A program made the translations under genes and the position numbers. Below, one piece after another: positions 6,704-9,187 of a stretch of DNA of 9,187 bases. Position 1 is the stretch's first letter. Each line of letters opens with the position of its first letter. The notes under the pieces were generated by a model. That model saw only the letters and a program-made list of their open reading frames with translations. It had not been told where the DNA came from and did not search any database. Origin of the DNA: Deltaproteobacteria bacterium UBA7527 (GTDB taxonomy: Bacteria > Desulfobacterota > Syntrophorhabdia > Syntrophorhabdales > Syntrophorhabdaceae); assembly GCA_002478225.1 (NCBI GenBank), contig DLMV01000044.1, positions 50,630 to 59,816 on the forward strand, read 5' to 3'.

Positions 6704-6739
6704 GAACTCAGCAAACTCAATAAACCCAATGAACGCAAG
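6704..6739 (+). repeat. Degenerate nonamer array
   Basis: Four 9-nt units in register: GAACTCAGC, AAACTCAAT, AAACCCAAT, GAACGCAAG. A frame of three codons per unit exists but no start codon or ORF of note, so it is treated as non-coding. Confidence 0.5.
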
Positions 6740-6753
6740 GTTCTTGCTGTATC

Positions 6754-6839
6754 GTCATCGCGAGGCGCGAAGCGACGTGGCGATCTCATAGGGTATGAAC
6801 TATTAGTGAGATTGCCGCGCCCTGCGGGCTCGCAATGAC
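6754..6839. repeat. 86-bp palindromic repeat element
   Basis: Outer arms GTCATCGCGAG (6754-6764) and CTCGCAATGAC (6829-6839) and inner arms GCGATCTCA (6780-6788) and TGAGATTGC (6807-6815) make an imperfect inverted repeat of about 35 bp per arm with an 18-nt AT-rich centre. It resembles the GTCATTGCGAG...GCAATCTC palindromes seen between genes in many bacterial genomes. It lies between convergent genes and could fold in either transcript, but has no T-run. Confidence 0.7.
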
Positions 6840-6860
6840 ACTGCGCCGCGCCCTATGGCC

Positions 6861-6909
6861 TATCACCTATTACCCCTTACCTATCACCTATCACCTTTCA
6901 CCTCTCACT
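6861..6909 (-). repeat. Degenerate heptamer array (TATCACC / GGTGATA type)
   Basis: Seven units in exact register on the plus strand: TATCACC, TATTACC, CCTTACC, TATCACC, TATCACC, TTTCACC, TCTCACT. On the minus strand it begins 3 nt after the stop codon of the membrane-protein gene, the same placement and orientation relative to the gene as the array after the M28 gene at 3709. Confidence 0.7.
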
Positions 6910-6912
6910 ATC

Positions 6913-7494
6913 TCAGTTGGTATCTGCCGTTTTTTCTGCCACCGTGTCTTCAAAGGGTATTCCTAAGAATTGAGAGAGTTGTTCCGATGCCTTGCGGGCT
7001 CCTTCATGGTCAGCCGGAGACGGGATATAGAACGGCGAGGGCTGCCCGGAACCGATGAGATGTATAATGCAGGTATCGCCGGAATCCCTGTCGCCAGCGT
7101 GGATATCCAGTCGGACACGCTCGAATGCGTCAAACTGATATACAGTCCTTTTCATGGGTATCAGAAGTCCCCACCATTGTGTGATCGTGCGGCTCCGTCG
7201 ATTGATGGCGATTTCACTCCTTATAAGCAGAAGCGCAGCGCCTGCTAATGCAAAAACAAGCCCCAGCGGCAGTATCAGGGCAAGGACGATAGGACCCTCC
7301 TCTATCTCCACAGGGATGGAACGAAAGGGAATCTGGAGGATAAAAAGACCTGCGAACAAAAACGGCAGGCCGAATGCCGACTGACATCCGCCGCCTCTCT
7401 TTATCTTCAGGATGTCAGCATCGTTGGTCTGCACAAAACCGGGTTGGCGCACTGCACCTTTTATCGTATTATGGAACTGTTTTATCAACCGCAT
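6913..7494 (-). CDS. Two-TM membrane protein with soluble C-terminal domain, function unknown
   Basis: I cannot assign a function. From ATG 7494 the product is 193 residues: a polar N-terminus, DILKIKRGGGCQSAFGLPF, membrane segments at about 40-56 and 68-92, then RSEIAINRRSRTITQWWGLLIPMKRTVYQFDAFERVRL and a soluble beta-rich domain with an acidic tail. The layout (TM hairpin, then a strand-rich domain with W-W-G and a hydrophobic/charged alternation) recalls bacterial PH-like membrane proteins, but this is only an impression. Starts: ATG 7494 overlaps the upstream regulator's stop (7469) by 26 nt and has no Shine-Dalgarno; GTG 7452 lies 16 nt past that stop with AAAGG 4 nt ahead and is a fair alternative. 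The frame runs further back to 7590, but that would overlap the regulator by 122 nt. Either way it is probably co-transcribed and perhaps translationally coupled to the regulator. Confidence 0.7.
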   Translation of the reverse strand: MRLIKQFHNTIKGAVRQPGFVQTNDADILKIKRGGGCQSAFGLPFLFAGLFILQIPFRSIPVEIEEGPIVLALILPLGLVFALAGAALLLIRSEIAINRRSRTITQWWGLLIPMKRTVYQFDAFERVRLDIHAGDRDSGDTCIIHLIGSGQPSPFYIPSPADHEGARKASEQLSQFLGIPFEDTVAEKTADTN

Positions 7495-8500
7495 GGCGTA
7501 TGATCGGCTGCAGTATAGGGTTGAGGTTCTCGACAGTGAGGACAATATCTGAATGTGTTTTTTTAAATACCCTGAATACTTCATCGGCAAAACCCTGGCC
7601 TATTGAGCGGACACCAAGGAAATCTATAATGATCTCCCTGAATTTATCGAGGCCGTTCAACATCCGTCTTGCCTCAGACCGCGACATGAGCTCTTTGTGG
7701 TACAATGTCACAAAGACCCTTGTTTTTTCAAAGCGGTGCTCGTACTCTGCCGGTGCATAGAGATTAAAGATGTCCCCGAGCTTTCTTTTCGAGTTGCGGC
7801 TGATGCGGAAAGACACCTCCGTGCCTCTGGTAAACCTTCGCGTCGCCACGAACACATCTTTTACTTTATTGTCGAACACAAGCTCTGCCCTGTGCGACCG
7901 GAAAGCAATGTGATCGCCTGATTTTGAGGTAAAGAACACGCCTTCGCCGGTATGCCTTTCTTTCATTGCTGTTGTTTTTCCCTTCAGAAGCTCTCCTACG
8001 GCAGCTGATTCATCAGGAAGGCTGAGCTTCTTGAAAACCGAATAAAAAATCCCTATGCCGTAATCCTTGATCTTGAAGCCGCAGTTATATGCATTAAGAG
8101 AAAATTCGATATCGCAGAACTTTGACTCTGAGTGTTCAATTGCGTTGTTCATCATCTCGGTAAATGCATACTGGACGATGTTGAGGACGTTATGGGAAAG
8201 GTTTTTCCTCAACTGCAGGCTTGATTCACACTCATTGAACACTGCATGCTCTTCGAGGCCCTCCAATGCGCATCGCTTCTTAAACTTTTGCAACACGTCT
8301 TTCTTCTCTTTTGTGCCACATAGTGTATAGACCGCTCCCTTCGTGGCGCCTTCTTTGCGCACCTTGCCACTTTCAATAAGCGCTTTCAGATGCTTATTGA
8401 TCCCCTGCCTTGAGATCCCGAAAGCCTCGGTCAGCTCTCGTCCTGAGGCAAGCTGCCTTGCTTTGAGGTATTTGAGCAGGCTTTTTTTCGTTACCACCAT
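7469..8500 (-). CDS. HTH - GHKL ATPase - DUF4325 (STAS-like) regulator
   Basis: The 343-residue product joins three domains. Residues 5-62 form a winged helix (LASGRELTEAFGISRQGINKHLKALIESGKV), of DeoR/MarR-like type. Residues 100-233 are a GHKL (Bergerat) ATPase with N box E115-MMNNA-IEH (N119), G1 box D146-YGIG and G2 loop HTGEGVFF (183-190). There is no phospho-acceptor H box, so it resembles anti-sigma kinases more than sensor kinases. Residues 255-340 (EKTRVFVTLY...IIIDFLGVRSIGQGFADEVF) match DUF4325, a STAS-like domain. An anti-sigma-type kinase and an anti-anti-sigma-type domain in one DNA-binding chain suggests an internal partner switch, an inference. -10 box TATAAT (8509-8504) lies 3 nt from ATG 8500 and 6 nt from GTG 8497, with no Shine-Dalgarno, so translation may be leaderless. 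Three identical repeats at 8514-8559 suggest autoregulation. Confidence 0.88.
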   Translation of the reverse strand: MVVTKKSLLKYLKARQLASGRELTEAFGISRQGINKHLKALIESGKVRKEGATKGAVYTLCGTKEKKDVLQKFKKRCALEGLEEHAVFNECESSLQLRKNLSHNVLNIVQYAFTEMMNNAIEHSESKFCDIEFSLNAYNCGFKIKDYGIGIFYSVFKKLSLPDESAAVGELLKGKTTAMKERHTGEGVFFTSKSGDHIAFRSHRAELVFDNKVKDVFVATRRFTRGTEVSFRISRNSKRKLGDIFNLYAPAEYEHRFEKTRVFVTLYHKELMSRSEARRMLNGLDKFREIIIDFLGVRSIGQGFADEVFRVFKKTHSDIVLTVENLNPILQPIIRHAVDKTVP

Positions 8501-8503
8501 ACC

Positions 8504-8534
8504 ATTATAAAACTATTGTCAACCATATTGTCAA
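8504..8534 (-). promoter_or_regulatory. Promoter of the HTH regulator
   Basis: Minus-strand TTGACA (8534-8529) and TATAAT (8509-8504) are both consensus hexamers, separated by a long 19-nt spacer. The TTGACA is part of the second operator repeat. The predicted start point falls around 8498-8496, within the first codons, which suggests a leaderless message. Confidence 0.55.
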
Positions 8535-8559
8535 CCCATAAAGTATTTTATTGTCAACC
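8514..8559 (-). promoter_or_regulatory. Triple direct-repeat operator (TATTGTCAACC x3)
   Basis: The 11-mer TATTGTCAACC occurs exactly three times, at 8514-8524, 8526-8536 and 8549-8559; start-to-start distances are 12 and 23 bp, close to one and two helical turns. Read on the minus strand each is GGTTGACAATA and contains a TTGACA. The sites cover the -35 to -10 region of the HTH regulator and are the natural candidate for its own binding sites. Confidence 0.65.
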
Positions 8560-8584
8560 GAAAGGTATGCGGGAAAAGAGACCG

Positions 8585-8690
8585 GCTCATAGCGGTTCAT
8601 CCGTAAGCCGTGAATCGTAAGTCGTAAGGGGTTAAACGCCTCACGGATGAACCGGATTTGTCGCTGATGGCTGGTTGCTGATTGCTGCGC
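8585..8690 (+). repeat. Structured spacer repeat, copy B (hairpin plus heptamers)
   Basis: Perfect 12-bp arms CGGTTCATCCGT (8593-8604) and ACGGATGAACCG (8643-8654) enclose a 38-nt loop made of heptamers CCGTAAG, CCGTGAA, TCGTAAG, TCGTAAG, GGGTTAA (8601-8635). To the right come GCTGATG, GCTGGTT, GCTGATT, GCTGCGC (8663-8690). It is homologous by block alignment to copy A (2274-2381), with different but still complementary arms. It lies between the GYD stop and the HTH promoter. Confidence 0.65.
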
Positions 8691-8697
8691 CCTCTCT

Positions 8698-9048
8698 TTA
8701 ATACATCTTCTCTTCGTATTCTTCAGGGAGATTCTCTTCCCCGGGGTGCTTTGCCGGAACACCTCCTTCCATCTTCTCTATGAATTCAAAGATGGGCGTT
8801 GCGGCAAAGGTTTGGATCTGCACGGTTCCCCGCGAGCCAAGCTCAATAGAAACTTTTGCAATTGTCTCGTTATCAGGCGCTTCCAGCACGCTTATAAAAT
8901 CATACAGTCCCAACAGCGCATATTGAGCGAGGACCTTCGCTCCCATTTTCTCGATCTCTTGATCAACTTCTTTGATGCGTTCAGGGTTGTTCTTGACCGT
9001 TTCTCTGCCTTCATTGGTGAGCCTGCTCAGCATAATGTACATTTGCAT
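8698..9048 (-). CDS. GYD domain-containing protein
   Basis: The 116-residue cytosolic protein opens with MQMYIMLSRLTNEGRETVKNNPERI, has EIEKMGAKVLAQYALLG-LYDF (the G-x-YD signature at 47-51), then VLEAPDNETIAKVSIELGSRGTVQIQTF, all typical of the GYD family (dimeric alpha/beta-barrel-like fold, role unknown). About 18 acidic and polar residues (99-116) extend past the usual end. The start at ATG 9048 is chosen because AAGGGGG lies 5 nt upstream and because family members begin at this M-x-x-Y; the frame's upstream extension to 9096 covers the promoter. ATG 9042 is a close alternative. The gene has its own consensus-like promoter and precedes the HTH regulator on the same strand, separated by repeat B. 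Confidence 0.93.
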   Translation of the reverse strand: MQMYIMLSRLTNEGRETVKNNPERIKEVDQEIEKMGAKVLAQYALLGLYDFISVLEAPDNETIAKVSIELGSRGTVQIQTFAATPIFEFIEKMEGGVPAKHPGEENLPEEYEEKMY

Positions 9049-9053
9049 TTTTT

Positions 9054-9060
9054 CCCCCTT
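9054..9060 (-). promoter_or_regulatory. Ribosome binding site of the GYD gene
   Basis: Minus-strand AAGGGGG with 5 nt to ATG 9048; a G-for-A variant of AAGGAGG. It supports the short start over the longer open frame. Confidence 0.6.
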
Positions 9061-9078
9061 TTTATTCTTTACCTTAAG

Positions 9079-9106
9079 AGTATACTGCAAAATCATCCCT
9101 TGTCAA
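9079..9106 (-). promoter_or_regulatory. Promoter of the GYD gene
   Basis: Consensus TTGACA (9106-9101), a 16-nt spacer and TATACT (9084-9079) on the minus strand. The start point should be near 9072, giving a leader of about 24 nt that holds the ribosome binding site. Confidence 0.65.
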
Positions 9107-9123
9107 CATATCCTAAAAGCAGG

Positions 9124-9179
9124 GGAGAGCGGAGAGCAGAGGGCTGAGAGCGGGAAGCGTAAAGCCGTAAGTCGTGAGC
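9124..9179 (+). repeat. Degenerate heptamer array (NGAGAGC drifting to CGTGAGC)
   Basis: Eight units in exact 7-nt register: GGAGAGC, GGAGAGC, AGAGGGC, TGAGAGC, GGGAAGC, GTAAAGC, CGTAAGT, CGTGAGC. Seven of eight end in GC. The unit changes gradually along the array and links the GAGAGC and CGTRAG families seen at other spacers. The array may continue beyond the right edge. Confidence 0.7.
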
Positions 9180-9187
9180 AGTTGTGT

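Noticed and set aside
6754..6839. Insertion sequence
   Set aside because: Only 86 bp, no ORF and no clear target-site duplication; described as a palindromic repeat instead.
6861..6909. CRISPR array
   Set aside because: Units are 7 nt and contiguous with no spacers, and no cas gene is present.
7497..7590. Upstream extension of the membrane-protein gene to 7590
   Set aside because: It would overlap the regulator's coding region by 122 nt, and residues 1-32 of the extension resemble no domain; ATG 7494 or GTG 7452 is more plausible.
8593..8654. Rho-independent terminator for the GYD gene
   Set aside because: The 12-bp stem has a 38-nt loop and no T-run on the minus strand after it.

Overview
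The window looks like chromosomal DNA of a Gram-negative, free-living bacterium. An outer-membrane phospholipase A, an AsmA-like DUF748 protein and a signal-peptide-bearing M28 peptidase all imply a double membrane. Base composition looks moderate. The gene mix and the spacer style (short degenerate tandem repeats, palindromic repeats) remind me of Desulfobacterota/Nitrospirota-type genomes, but nothing here fixes the taxon. No tRNA, rRNA, CRISPR array, transposase or phage gene was seen.

Layout. Positions 1-2184 (minus) hold the N-terminal 728 residues of a large DUF748/AsmA-like protein that runs off the left edge. Positions 2185-2746 hold a structured repeat (2274-2381), a 71-codon Cys-rich mini-gene with no canonical start codon (2394-2609, plus), and an extended -10 promoter reading into an M28 zinc peptidase (2747-3703, plus). 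A convergent DUF4126 membrane protein follows (3754-4350, minus). A divergent promoter region leads to pldA (4451-5527, plus) and then, 44 nt on, to a tartrate/D-malate dehydrogenase (5572-6660, plus), probably co-transcribed. Positions 6661-6912 are a repeat-filled convergent spacer. The right end is minus strand: a GYD-domain protein (8698-9048), then a repeat/operator region, then an HTH-GHKL ATPase-DUF4325 regulator (7469-8500), whose 3' end abuts or overlaps a two-TM membrane protein (6913-7494).

The genes do not form one obvious pathway. Three points stand out. (1) Nearly every spacer carries degenerate tandem repeats of period 7 (one of period 9), some directly after stop codons, one forming the last codons of the dehydrogenase gene. 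(2) Two copies of a ~107 bp repeat keep a stem-loop although the stem sequences differ. (3) The HTH-ATPase-STAS-like regulator has three identical 11-bp direct repeats over its own promoter and is tightly linked to a membrane protein, suggesting an autoregulated signalling pair. Several genes (DUF748, M28, HTH regulator) have a -10 box almost touching the start codon and no Shine-Dalgarno, whereas pldA, the dehydrogenase, GYD and the mini-gene have clear ones.
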